Source of the DNA: Microcella alkalica
Lineage (GTDB): Bacteria > Actinomycetota > Actinomycetes > Actinomycetales > Microbacteriaceae
NCBI RefSeq assembly: GCF_014137945.1
Contig: NZ_JACGWX010000011.1
Location: 1-37,248 of the forward strand
Length of the DNA stretch: 37,248 bases
Direction of reading: 5' to 3'
A program made the position numbers and the translations under genes. Positions 1 to 8,065 of the stretch are shown in pieces (within the stretch, counting starts at the first letter, position 1; every line of letters starts with the position of its first letter). The notes under the pieces were generated by a model. That model saw only the letters and a list, made by a program, of their open reading frames with translations, did no database searches and was not told where the DNA came from.

Positions 1-667
1 TCACGAGCAGGCACACGAGCAGCACGCCGGGGAAGGTCGGGTCGCGGCGAGCGGGAACGGGGATCTCCCCGGTCGCGAGGCTCACGCGGTGGTCGACGGC
101 CGGCAGGAAGCGAAGCACGAGGAACGCCAGCAGCACGACCGAGGCGGCGATGATGCCGAACGCCGAGCGCCAGCCGAGCGCCTGCCCGATCGCGGTGCCC
201 ACCGGGACGCCGAGCACGAACGCCGTCGTGCCGCCGGCGCTCGTCACGGCGACCGCGCGGGCGATCTGGTGGCGCGGCACGAGGTGGCCGGCGTACGCGC
301 CCGCGATCGCCCAGAACAGGCCGTGCGCGAGCCCGCCCAGCACGCGCGCGCCCACCAGCAGCTCGTAGCTCGGCGCGATCGCGGCGAGCACGTTGGCGAG
401 AGCGAACACCCCGAGGACGCCGATCAGCAGCCACTTGCGCGAGTAGCGGTGCGTGAGCGCGGCGAGCGGGGCGGTCGTGAGCGCGACGGTCGCGGCGAAG
501 ATCGTCACGAGCAGGCCGATCTGAGACTGGCTGACTTCGAGGTCGCGGGCCATGTCGGGCAGGAGGCCCGTCGGCAGGAACTCGCTCGTGACCAGGACGA
601 AGATCGCGACGGCGAGCGTCAGCAGGCCGATCCACGGGAACGGGCGATCGGGGTGCGGGGCGGTCAT
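1..667 (-). CDS. MFS transporter, DHA1-type drug/metabolite exporter (partial)
   Basis: The reverse strand reads as one open frame from an ATG at 667 to the left edge, so only about the first 222 residues are present. After a short polar start (MTAPHPDRP) come alternating hydrophobic segments typical of six to seven membrane helices. The loop after helix 2 has the MFS motif-A-like basic stretch HRYSRKWLL, and later helices are rich in Gly/Ala (GARVLGGLAHGLFWAIAGA), as in proton-driven DHA1 exporters of the AraJ/Bcr type. The substrate cannot be read from the sequence. It lies 69 bases downstream of a TetR-family gene on the same strand, so the pair probably forms one transcript and the regulator probably controls the exporter. 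The C-terminal half lies outside the window; nothing suggests the gene itself is broken. Confidence 0.85.
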   Translation of the reverse strand, partial: MTAPHPDRPFPWIGLLTLAVAIFVLVTSEFLPTGLLPDMARDLEVSQSQIGLLVTIFAATVALTTAPLAALTHRYSRKWLLIGVLGVFALANVLAAIAPSYELLVGARVLGGLAHGLFWAIAGAYAGHLVPRHQIARAVAVTSAGGTTAFVLGVPVGTAIGQALGWRSAFGIIAASVVLLAFLVLRFLPAVDHRVSLATGEIPVPARRDPTFPGVLLVCLLV

Positions 668-736
668 AGAGCACGGCTTTCGCGGTCGGCGTGACGGGCC
701 GACAAGAACGGGGAGCCTCGAGTCGAGGCTCCGTGT

Positions 737-1321
737 CTACGCTAGTCGGCTCGTCGGCTCGTCGCGCGACACCGTCATGGCGAGCGCGGTGGCGGTGAGC
801 GCCGCACCACCGAACTCCCCCGGCGACGAGTCCTCGGCGACGGCGAGCTGCTGGAGGCCGATGACCGCAGCGAGCGCGATCGTCGCGCGACGGGCTGCCT
901 CTGACTCGTCGAAGCCCACCTGAACGAGAAGCTCCGAGAGGTCGTCGATGCGGCGGCGGGAGACGCGCAGCACCGCATCGCCGACGCCTTCCTCCGACGC
1001 CTCGACGTACAGCCTGGCCTCGCCGCCCCGGTGGGGGGCGGAGGCCGCGACGGCGGCGAAGAGCGCGGACAGTCGGCCCCGCGCATCCCCCCCGGCATCG
1101 GCGGCTCGGATGACGGCATCGGTCTGCTCCGCCTCCCACCTCCGCATGACGGCGGCCACGAGGTCCTGCCGGTTTCCGAAGTGCCAGTAGAAGGACCCTT
1201 TGGTGGCACCGAGATCTCTCCCGACGACTTCCACGCGCACGGCGCGCAGCCCGCCGCTCTGGAAGCGGGCGTATGCGGCGTCGGTCCAGGCCTGCGCCGA
1301 TGCCGTGGTTGCTCTCGCCAT
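737..1321 (-). CDS. TetR/AcrR-family transcriptional regulator
   Basis: This 194-residue protein has the usual TetR length. The N-terminal helix-turn-helix lies at about residues 10-55 and ends in the hallmark GATKGSFYWHF, followed by the variable ligand-binding and dimer domain. The recognition helix is ordinary, but the second helix has VEVVGRDLG where many relatives have a more Ala-rich segment. It is probably a repressor whose ligand is unknown. Downstream on the same strand is the MFS exporter; divergent upstream is a frameshifted DUF2867 gene. The shared 50-base spacer holds three CCGTAyGs-type repeats, so the protein probably autoregulates and controls both directions. The ATG at 1321 is supported by a TAGCGT box (1329-1334) seven bases upstream, which would give a leaderless message. 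Family assignment is firm; ligand and targets are inferred. Confidence 0.93.
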   Translation of the reverse strand: MARATTASAQAWTDAAYARFQSGGLRAVRVEVVGRDLGATKGSFYWHFGNRQDLVAAVMRRWEAEQTDAVIRAADAGGDARGRLSALFAAVAASAPHRGGEARLYVEASEEGVGDAVLRVSRRRIDDLSELLVQVGFDESEAARRATIALAAVIGLQQLAVAEDSSPGEFGGAALTATALAMTVSRDEPTSRLA

Positions 1322-1322
1322 G

Positions 1323-1365
1323 TTCCGTACGCTACCGTATGGCTCACATGCGGCACCGTACGGAA
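1323..1365. promoter_or_regulatory. Divergent promoter with repeated TetR-type operator half-sites
   Basis: TTCCGTACG (1323-1331) is perfectly inverted at 1357-1365 (CGTACGGAA), and a third related block, ACCGTATGG, lies at 1334-1342. The first two blocks are ten bases apart, one helical turn. On the reverse strand, TAGCGT (1329-1334) makes a plausible -10 for the TetR gene and is covered by the first repeat. This is an operator candidate by position and symmetry only. Confidence 0.5.
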
Positions 1366-1374
1366 GGGCGCGAC

Positions 1375-1846
1375 GTGCAGATCTCCGCAGGAGAGCCGAT
1401 CTTCCGATCGGCGGTGTTCACCGACATCCCGGCCCCCGACTACGCCGACCTGTCGATCGTCGCCCTGCCGCAGGGGGCGCTGACGGATCCGCGCATGTGG
1501 GCGGAGGCGATCTTCGACGCCGCGAGCAGGCCGCTGTGGGTGAAAGGGGGCCTTCCTCGCGCGCGAGCTCCTCGCCCCCCTCACCGGAGTGCCGCGCGGG
1601 GATCGCGATGTCTTCACTGTCCGTGCCGTGCCCGGCGATGAGGCGCTACTCAGCATCGAGGATCGCCACCTCGGCTTCCGCGTGGGCGTGGGGGTGGATG
1701 CGCGGGCTCGGCTCGTGCGCGTCGTCACGGCCGTGCGTCTGAAGGGCTGGCGGGGTCGGGTGTACTTCGCACCGGTGCGCCTCGCGCATCCCCTCGTTGT
1801 CGACGCGATGCTCGCGCGCGCCTGCCGGAGACTCGCCGCCGAATAG
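1375..1846 (+). pseudogene. DUF2867 family protein, disrupted by a +1 frameshift
   Basis: Two overlapping frames together give one DUF2867-like protein of about 157 residues. The first frame starts at GTG 1375 (GAAGGG about 8 bases upstream; ATGs at 1339 and 1348 are alternatives) and reads cleanly to LWVK at 1545. The second frame then continues GAFLARELLAPLTG and on through the conserved C-terminal part (DRHLGFRVGV, VVTAVRLKGWRGRVYF) to the TAG at 1846. The switch falls in the A3G5 run at 1543-1550: removing one base restores the whole frame. Without correction the first frame ends at 1641 in low-complexity Arg/Pro sequence. DUF2867 has no established reaction. It is divergent from a TetR gene across a shared operator, so it may be a target of that regulator. 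The shift may be a sequencing error, a recent mutation or slippage. Confidence 0.75.
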
Positions 1847-1849
1847 GGT
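1844..1849 (+). promoter_or_regulatory. Putative -10 box for leaderless purU
   Basis: TAGGGT lies six bases before the purU GTG at 1856, the spacing of actinobacterial leaderless promoters. Its TAG is also the stop codon of the DUF2867 frame. The sequence between has no well-placed strong Shine-Dalgarno motif, although GGGTGAG could act as a weak one. Confidence 0.4.
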
Positions 1850-1855
1850 GAGTGG

Positions 1856-2713
1856 GTGACAGACACCCCCCACCACTGGATCGTCACCCTCGTCTGCGAC
1901 GACCAGCCCGGCATCGTGCACGCCGTCACGGGCGCCATCGTCGAGGCCGAGGGGAACATCACCGAGCTCCAGCAGTTCTCGAGCCACGAGTCCGGCCGGT
2001 TCTTCCTGCGGCTGCAGACCGAGACCCTCGCCGATCACGACCGCGTCGCCGCCGCCCTCGCTCCCGTCGTCGAGCACTACGGCATGGATTGCCGCATCGA
2101 CCGCGTCGGTCGGCCGCTGCGCACGCTCGTGCTCGTCTCCAAGGCCGCCCACTGCCTCAACGACCTGCTCTTCCGCCAGCGCGCCGGGCAGCTGCCGGCA
2201 GAGATCCCGCTCGTCATCGGCAACCACCCCGAGCTCGGCGAGCTCGCGAGCTTCTACGGCGTGCCGTTCGAGTCGCGGCCCGTCACGACGCCGGAGGAGA
2301 AGGCGGCCTTCGAGGCGCGCATCCTCGATGTCGTCGAGCAGCACGACATCGAGCTCGTCGTGCTCGCGCGGTACATGCAGATACTCTCCCCCGAGCTGTG
2401 CGCGCGCCTCGCCGGCCGCATCATCAACATCCACCACTCGTTCCTGCCCGGGTTCAAGGGCGCGAACCCCTACAAGCAGGCGCACGCACGCGGCGTGAAG
2501 CTCATCGGTGCGACGGCTCACTTCGTCACGAGCGACCTCGACGAGGGCCCGATCATCGAGCAGAACGTCGTGCGCGTCGACCACTCGCGCAGCCCCTCCG
2601 AGCTCGTGGCGATCGGTCAGGACGAGGAGAGCCGGACTCTCAGCCAAGCCGTCACGTGGTTCGCCGAGGATCGCGTGCTGCTCGATGGACGCCGCACCAT
2701 CATCTTCAAGTAG
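1856..2713 (+). CDS. purU: Formyltetrahydrofolate deformylase
   Basis: PurU hydrolyses 10-formyltetrahydrofolate to formate and tetrahydrofolate in the cytoplasm, balancing one-carbon pools. The 285-residue length matches the family. Residues 1-80 form an ACT domain (start WIVTLVCDDQPGIVHAV), which separates it from PurN, and residues about 90-280 form the formyltransferase fold. The catalytic stretch NIHHSFLPGFKGANPY and the later TSDLDEGPII with its conserved Asp are intact. Translation starts at GTG 1856; MTDTPHHW is the natural N-terminus. nagA begins 11 bases after the stop and is probably cotranscribed, although the two reactions are not obviously linked. purN and purH, which also use 10-formyl-folate, are 17 kb away. 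Confidence 0.95.
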   Translation: MTDTPHHWIVTLVCDDQPGIVHAVTGAIVEAEGNITELQQFSSHESGRFFLRLQTETLADHDRVAAALAPVVEHYGMDCRIDRVGRPLRTLVLVSKAAHCLNDLLFRQRAGQLPAEIPLVIGNHPELGELASFYGVPFESRPVTTPEEKAAFEARILDVVEQHDIELVVLARYMQILSPELCARLAGRIINIHHSFLPGFKGANPYKQAHARGVKLIGATAHFVTSDLDEGPIIEQNVVRVDHSRSPSELVAIGQDEESRTLSQAVTWFAEDRVLLDGRRTIIFK

Positions 2714-2724
2714 AGGAGGCGCTC

Positions 2725-3873
2725 GTGGCCACGACGCTCGTTCACGGCTGCGACCTCCTCGACGCGAGCGGCCGGCGAGCCGGCTGGGTGCTCCTCGACG
2801 GTCCGGCGATCGCCGCGACCGGCATCGAGGGGCGGGATGCCCTGCCTGCCGCCGCGACGGTGATCGCGCTCCCCGGCGGCACCCTGACCCCCGGGTTCAT
2901 CGACCTGCACGGGCACGGGGGCGCCGGCGCCGGCTTCGATGAGGGAGCGCAGGGCATCGCCTCGGCGCTCGCGGTGCATCGCCGGCACGGGACGACGCGC
3001 TCGGTCATCTCGCTCGTCGCGAACCCGATCGAGTCGCTCGTCGGGAGCCTTCGCCTCATCGCCCGCCTCGCGGCCACCGACCCGACGATCGTCGGCGCGC
3101 ACCTCGAGGGCCCGTTCCTCGCTCCTGCGCGACGGGGAGCGCACGCCGCGGAGCACCTGCTCGCCCCCGAGGAGGACGTTGTCGAGATCCTCCTCTCGGC
3201 CGCCGCCGGAGCTCTCGTCCAGGCGACGATCGCGCCCGAGCTGCCAGGGGCGATGGAGGCGATCCGCCGCCTCTCCGGTGCCGGCGTCGTCGTCGGAGTG
3301 GGTCACACCGAGGCGGACGAGACCACGGCGCGCGCGGCGTTCGACGCCGGAGCGCGACTGCTGACGCACGCGTTCAACGCGATGCCGGGCATCCATCACC
3401 GCGCCCCCGGCCCCGTCGCCGCCGCCATCGACGACGACCGCGTGGTGCTCGAGCTCGTGCTCGACGGCGTGCACGTGCACCCCTCGGTCGCCCGCATCGC
3501 CTTCCGCTCGGCGCCCGGGCGCATCGCGCTCGTGACCGACGCGATGGCGGCGGCGGGGAGCGCCGACGGCTTCTACCGGCTCGGCAGCCTCAACGTGACC
3601 GTGCAGGGCGGCATCGCGCTGCTCAACGGCACGTCGACGATCGCCGGGTCGACCCTGACTCAGGATGTCGCGCTGCGCACGGCGATCTCGGCCGGCATCG
3701 GCGAGGTCGCGGCGGTCGAGGCCCTGACGACGACGCCCGCGCGAGTGCTCGGCCGTCAGCGCGAGTGGGGGATGCTCGCCGCGGGCTTCGCGGCCGACCT
3801 CGTGGCGCTCGACGCCGACCTCCGAGTCGAGCGGGTGTGGGCCGCGGGCGAGCCCGTGCCGCTCGACGCCTGA
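2725..3873 (+). CDS. nagA: N-acetylglucosamine-6-phosphate deacetylase
   Basis: NagA removes the acetyl group from N-acetylglucosamine 6-phosphate, giving glucosamine 6-phosphate for cell-wall synthesis or glycolysis. The product is 382 residues, the usual size. The GTG start at 2725 has GAGGAGG (2713-2719) ahead of it. The amidohydrolase motifs appear in order: GFIDLHGHGG, AHLEGPFLAP (metal-binding Glu), VGHTEAD, THAFNAM, DGVHVH and LVTDAM with the catalytic Asp, ending in the family's AGFAADLVALD. It follows purU closely. No nagB or amino-sugar transporter is in the window. A strong hairpin follows the stop and separates it from the convergent protease gene. Confidence 0.95.
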   Translation: MATTLVHGCDLLDASGRRAGWVLLDGPAIAATGIEGRDALPAAATVIALPGGTLTPGFIDLHGHGGAGAGFDEGAQGIASALAVHRRHGTTRSVISLVANPIESLVGSLRLIARLAATDPTIVGAHLEGPFLAPARRGAHAAEHLLAPEEDVVEILLSAAAGALVQATIAPELPGAMEAIRRLSGAGVVVGVGHTEADETTARAAFDAGARLLTHAFNAMPGIHHRAPGPVAAAIDDDRVVLELVLDGVHVHPSVARIAFRSAPGRIALVTDAMAAAGSADGFYRLGSLNVTVQGGIALLNGTSTIAGSTLTQDVALRTAISAGIGEVAAVEALTTTPARVLGRQREWGMLAAGFAADLVALDADLRVERVWAAGEPVPLDA

Positions 3874-3917
3874 CGGCACGGCGCCCCGCTCACGATCCCC
3901 GCGCGGCTCCGCGCGTG

Positions 3918-3957
3918 ACGACGACCCGGGCCTCCTGAACAGGACCCGGGCCGTCGT
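3918..3957. terminator. Bidirectional terminator between nagA and the subtilase gene
   Basis: ACGACGACCCGGGCC and GGACCCGGGCCGTCGT pair into a stem of about 15 bp with two mismatches and a loop of roughly nine bases. There is no U-tract, as is common in GC-rich actinobacteria. It lies between two convergent genes and can serve both. Confidence 0.7.
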
Positions 3958-3975
3958 GGCAGTGCAGCCGAAGGG

Positions 3976-6900
3976 CTAGAGCTTCGTCTTGCCCTTCGGC
4001 TGCACGGTCACGGGCGCACTCTCGGCGCTCGCGGTCTCACCGTCGGCGTTCGTCGCTGTGACGACGACCGTCAGCTCCGAGCCGACCCACGACTGCTTGA
4101 GTCGCAGACTCTCCGACGCGGCCTTCCTGATGGGCTCGCCGTCGAGGAACCACTGGTAACTGAGCTCGACGCCCTCCTGGTTCCACGTCCCTGCAGTCGC
4201 CGTGACCGTCGAGTTCGCCGTCGAGGCGCCCTCGATGACCGGAGCCTGGACCGCCTCGAGCGGCGCCGCTCCCGACTCGACCGTGACGACCGTCCTCGCT
4301 CCCGTGTCGCCGTAGCTCACGAGGCCGATGTAGGTCGACTCGGCCTCGAGGCCGCTCCACGACGCTGTGTACGTCGACTCCACCCCCTGCTGGCCGGCGA
4401 TGACGGCCGGGTCGAGCGCGAGCTCGGCGCCCCCGTCGACAGCCGAGGTGATCGTGAGATCCCAGCTGACCGTGCCGGGCGCCGAGTAGACGTCCGCGAG
4501 CACGAGGTACTGACCGGCCTCGGGGTTCGGCAGGTCGACGCGCTCGTCCGCCGCGCCCGTCGCCGAGAACCACAGCGCGATTGGCTGACCGGCATCGTCG
4601 AGCAGGTACACGTAGAGGTCGAGGTCGGCCGTGTCGTCGAGGGAGTCGAGGTCGAAGCGCGCGAGCGCCGTTACCGCGGGCACCTCGACGAGGTACTCGA
4701 CAGCGTCGCCGGTCACGCCCGAGCCGGAGTTCGCCGACCCGGGGTCGTTCGGATCGGCGAGGAGCTGGCCGCGCGAGAGGCCCGTCGTGCTGAGCGCGAT
4801 GTCGCCCGTGCCGCCCGGCGTGACGCTCACGTCGACCGACCCGGCGATTCCCTCGCCGGCGACCTCGGCAGCGGCGATGATCGTGACCGGCTTGGCCGCG
4901 AGCGGCGACCGCACCGTGGTCTCACCCGAGGTCCAGGTCAGCGACCCGGAGGAGTAGGCGTCGAGAGGAGCCGTCGTGCGCGTGAAGGTGACAGTGAAGG
5001 TCGCCGACTCTCCTACCGCCGCGAAGCTCAGCGTCGAGGGCTCCACCGAGACGTCCATGCCCGCCATGCCCTGCACCGAGGCGGTGAAGGTGCCGGCCTG
5101 CGTGGCCGTCACCGTGCGGGTGACGGTCTCCGGCGCGGTCATCTCGCCGACGGCGATGGACGCGAGGTTGAGGTCGCTCGGGTCGATCGGGTCGACGGTG
5201 TCGCCGAGCTCGAAGCCGACGCCCTCGATGTAGCTGTACCAGTCGGCGAGACCGTTCAGGTAGAGCAGACCCGGCTCGAAGAACCGCGTTGGGTCGGCGT
5301 GTCCCGCGCCCTGCGTGAAGGGATCGGTGAGCGCGGAGCCGTCGACCTTCTTGGTGTCGTAGGCGGTCGTCATGATCGCCGACTTCACCTCGGCGGGCGT
5401 CGCGTTCGGACGCTCTCCCAGGTACAGCAGCGCGAGGCCGGCGATGTGCGGAGCCGACATCGAGGTGCCGCTGAGGAAGTTGAACGTCGGCGTCTCGCCA
5501 GCGCGATTCGACGTCGCGGCGAGAATGCCGACGCCGGGCGCCGAGATGTCGGGCTTGATGATGTCGCTGCCGTCGGCCATGACCGGTCCGCGCGACGAGA
5601 AGCCGGCGACCTGCGGAACGGCCGTCACGACGTCGGTCGAGTTGCCGAACGCCATGCTGACGGTCGCTGCCTCGGTCGCGGCGTACGCGCGAACTGCGTC
5701 GCGGTACTGACTGTTGAGGTGGATGGTCGGCACCGAGTGCGCATCCGCGTCGACCGAGCCGGGCGTGGCGTTGACGAGAATCATGCCGATGCCGCCCACG
5801 CGGGCCACCTCAGCGGACTTGGCGACGCGGTCGTAGACGCCGCGATCGCAGACTATGACCGTCCCTGCGGCGACCTTGCTCGCGTCGAGCGAGTTCGGCG
5901 CGCACAGCCTCACATCGGCTGCCGTGGCGCTCGCGGAGCCGAGCACGTCCGAGAGAACGAGCGCTCCCGTCGTCGGCTCCGCCCCCGCGGCCATGTCGAC
6001 GGTGATCGACGCGCCGGCGAAGGCCTTCCCGTCACCGAGCGTCGCCGTCGCCTCGAACGAGGGGATGGTGCTCGCGGCAACCGTGGTGATCCAGGGGCTC
6101 GCGTTGTCGAGCGTCGAGGCGCCGGGGCCGGAATTGCCTGCCGAGGCCGAGACGAAGACGCCCGCGGCGGCCGCCCCGAGGAAGGCCTGGTCGATGATCG
6201 ACACCGTCGAGTCGGCGCCGCCGCCGCCGATCGAGTAGTTGATCACGTCGACGCCGTCAGCGGTCGCCGCGTCGATGCCGGCGAGCAGGTCGCTCGTCGC
6301 GCATCCGTCGTCGGCCGATGTGGTCGGGTCCTTGCCGTTCCAGCAGACCTTGTACGACGCGATCTTGGCGCCGGGAGCGACGCCCGAGATGGTGCCGAAG
6401 TCGATGCCCTTGACGCTCGCGTCGACGAGGTGGTTGCCCGCCGCGGTCCCCGCGGTGTGCGAGCCGTGGCCGTCGCCGTCGCGCGGCGAGAGGAACTCGC
6501 CCGGCCCGGTCGAGGCGTCGCCGATGTTCTCGGCTCCGAAGCCGTCGACGAAGTAGCGCGCTCCGATGAGCTTCGTCGAGCAGTCGCCGGCCGTGAACTG
6601 GGCGCCCGTCTCGCAGATGCCGGTGAAGGTCTGGCCGTCGGCCTTGGCGAACACGATCGAGTCGCCGTCGCGGTAGGGCGCGTCGCCCGCCGTCGTGCCG
6701 AGCGGCTCGCCTGCGAAGGACGGGTTCTCGGGCGCGATACCGGTGTCGAGCACGCCGATGACGATGCCCGCGCCCGCGCTCTCGGCGCCGCCGACCTGCT
6801 CCCACACGCCGCCAGGACTCTCGAGACCGAGGAACTCGGTGCCGGGGACGGAGGTGATCTTGAGGAGCTCGTCGGGCGCCATCGCCACGACATCGCGCTG

Positions 6901-7335
6901 CGCGGCGAGCTTCGCGGCCTGCACGGCCGTGAGCTCGACCGTGAAGGCGTTGACGGTGGTGGTGTACGAGACGTCGACATCGGCGTCGACGGTCGCGGCC
7001 ACCTCCTTCTGCTGCTGCCTGAGGTACTGGCGGTACTCGGCGACGGCCGACCCCTTGGAGTTGAGCTGCTCGCCCTTCTTCGGAGCGGTGCGCTCGAGTC
7101 CCGAGACGCCGCCTTCGTAGGTGGCGACGGCGTCCTCCGCGAGGAGGACGACGTAGCGCCCGTCCTCGAACGGGGCGACCATCGCCGCGGTGTCGAGCGG
7201 CGCCGCGGACGACGTCAGCGGCGCCGCGAGCACGCCCACAGCGACGAGCGCGGAACCGATTGCGAGAGAGAGGAATGAACGGATGGGGTGGAGTGCCGGG
7301 GTACGGCGTGCCCTTGGTGTCACAGCGTTGTGCAT
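3976..7335 (-). CDS. Secreted S8 subtilisin-like serine protease with PA and C-terminal Ig/PPC-like domains
   Basis: This large exported endopeptidase has 1119 residues from ATG 7335. An N-terminal Sec signal (basic RRTPALHPIRS, then a hydrophobic run to SSAAP, about residues 1-45) precedes an I9-type propeptide. The subtilase domain has the complete triad: Asp in GVLDTG (about 196), His in DGHGSHTAG (about 288) and Ser in GTSMSAPHIAG (about 625), plus the oxyanion Asn in SASAGNSGPG. The long gap between His and Ser fits an inserted PA domain. The C-terminal third has an Fn3-like region, a PPC-like segment (LDSLDDTADLDLYVY) and a final Ig-like repeat (SYQWFLDGEPI) ending in PKGKTKL, probably for wall or substrate binding. 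It probably degrades extracellular proteins. The frame extends to a TTG at 7422, but that start would bury the signal peptide; GTG 7323 is a possible alternative. Confidence 0.93.
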   Translation of the reverse strand: MHNAVTPRARRTPALHPIRSFLSLAIGSALVAVGVLAAPLTSSAAPLDTAAMVAPFEDGRYVVLLAEDAVATYEGGVSGLERTAPKKGEQLNSKGSAVAEYRQYLRQQQKEVAATVDADVDVSYTTTVNAFTVELTAVQAAKLAAQRDVVAMAPDELLKITSVPGTEFLGLESPGGVWEQVGGAESAGAGIVIGVLDTGIAPENPSFAGEPLGTTAGDAPYRDGDSIVFAKADGQTFTGICETGAQFTAGDCSTKLIGARYFVDGFGAENIGDASTGPGEFLSPRDGDGHGSHTAGTAAGNHLVDASVKGIDFGTISGVAPGAKIASYKVCWNGKDPTTSADDGCATSDLLAGIDAATADGVDVINYSIGGGGADSTVSIIDQAFLGAAAAGVFVSASAGNSGPGASTLDNASPWITTVAASTIPSFEATATLGDGKAFAGASITVDMAAGAEPTTGALVLSDVLGSASATAADVRLCAPNSLDASKVAAGTVIVCDRGVYDRVAKSAEVARVGGIGMILVNATPGSVDADAHSVPTIHLNSQYRDAVRAYAATEAATVSMAFGNSTDVVTAVPQVAGFSSRGPVMADGSDIIKPDISAPGVGILAATSNRAGETPTFNFLSGTSMSAPHIAGLALLYLGERPNATPAEVKSAIMTTAYDTKKVDGSALTDPFTQGAGHADPTRFFEPGLLYLNGLADWYSYIEGVGFELGDTVDPIDPSDLNLASIAVGEMTAPETVTRTVTATQAGTFTASVQGMAGMDVSVEPSTLSFAAVGESATFTVTFTRTTAPLDAYSSGSLTWTSGETTVRSPLAAKPVTIIAAAEVAGEGIAGSVDVSVTPGGTGDIALSTTGLSRGQLLADPNDPGSANSGSGVTGDAVEYLVEVPAVTALARFDLDSLDDTADLDLYVYLLDDAGQPIALWFSATGAADERVDLPNPEAGQYLVLADVYSAPGTVSWDLTITSAVDGGAELALDPAVIAGQQGVESTYTASWSGLEAESTYIGLVSYGDTGARTVVTVESGAAPLEAVQAPVIEGASTANSTVTATAGTWNQEGVELSYQWFLDGEPIRKAASESLRLKQSWVGSELTVVVTATNADGETASAESAPVTVQPKGKTKL

Positions 7336-7612
7336 CCTTCGTGTGGAGGGGGGCGCTGCAGAAACAGGTGTACTGCAACCGTGGATTGGCTCACCATATG
7401 GCCCGCAAAGGGGGGTGGACAACCTTTTCTATTGCAGTCGTGTCAAGTTCTCCTCGCACTCGCGCGGCGCGCGTTCACCCCGCGTCGAGCAATCGTCCCG
7501 ACCGACCACAGCGAATACCCATCAAGCGCCGGGATGCTGGATCCTGGTCACCCGGCGACCAGCCACGGTCCGCCGCCCCGCCCGCCCTCGACCACCGTCG
7601 CCCGGAGACCCC
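7336..7612. promoter_or_regulatory. Divergent control region, subtilase / flavin module
   Basis: This 277-base spacer separates the subtilase gene (reverse) from the FMN lipoprotein gene (forward). The reverse strand contains an exact TTGACA hexamer at 7446-7441, but no convincing -10 follows at 17-18 bases. CTGGTC (7544-7549) is inverted at 7557-7562 (GACCAG), a possible operator upstream of the flavin genes. Promoter positions are uncertain. Confidence 0.3.
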
Positions 7613-8065
7613 ATGACTCGCTCGTCCCGCCTCCTCGCAGCCCCGCTCTGCGCGACCGCCGCCGTGACCCTGTTGGGCACGCTGAGCGGTTGCGCCGCGG
7701 GCGACGTATCCGGGGCTCCCGCACCCACGGAGCCCGCCACGGGCGCCGACGCCGACACGTCCGCGGCCTACGAGGACGGAGGCTATGCGGCGACGGGCGA
7801 GTACCAGAGCCCCAACGGCGGCGAGAGCATCATCGTCGAGCTCACGCTCGAGGGCGACATCGTGACCGACGTCGTCGTCACGACCAACGCCAACAACCCC
7901 ACGACCCAGCGATTCCAGAACGAGTTCGCCGGCGGGATCGCCGCCGAGGTCGTCGGCAAGGACATCGACACGCTCGAGGTCACCCGCGTCGCCGGCTCAT
8001 CGCTCACGAGCGGCGGATTCCGGCAGGCCATCGAGACGATAAAGGCGGATGCCCTCGTCGGCTAG
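7613..8065 (+). CDS. FMN-binding domain lipoprotein (covalently flavinylated electron carrier)
   Basis: The 150-residue product starts at ATG 7613 (CGGAGA upstream). A lipoprotein signal ends in the lipobox LSGC with Cys27, then a Pro/Thr/Ala-rich linker, then an FMN_bind domain at about 55-148 (GEYQSPNGGESIIVELTL; VVTTNANNPTTQRFQNEF). Domains of this family carry FMN esterified to a Thr or Ser by ApbE, usually in an SGAT-like motif. Here the aligned stretch is VAGSSLTSGGF, so the acceptor would be Ser130. The ApbE gene overlaps its end by 17 bases, and a membrane flavin reductase follows. The protein is probably anchored on the outer face of the membrane, taking electrons from the membrane partner and passing them to an unknown acceptor. 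Confidence 0.9.
   Translation: MTRSSRLLAAPLCATAAVTLLGTLSGCAAGDVSGAPAPTEPATGADADTSAAYEDGGYAATGEYQSPNGGESIIVELTLEGDIVTDVVVTTNANNPTTQRFQNEFAGGIAAEVVGKDIDTLEVTRVAGSSLTSGGFRQAIETIKADALVG

Noticed and set aside
1856-2713. purU as a second purN
   Set aside because: An N-terminal ACT domain and the PurU-type NIHHSFLPGF motif identify the deformylase.
5299-7278. Long forward-strand open frame of 659 codons opposite the subtilase gene
   Set aside because: Its translation is Arg/Asp/Gly-rich with no recognisable domain; it is the antisense shadow of the protease, common at this GC content.
7336-7422. TTG start at 7422 giving a 1148-residue subtilase
   Set aside because: The added 29 residues are not signal-like and would hide the signal peptide that follows ATG 7335.
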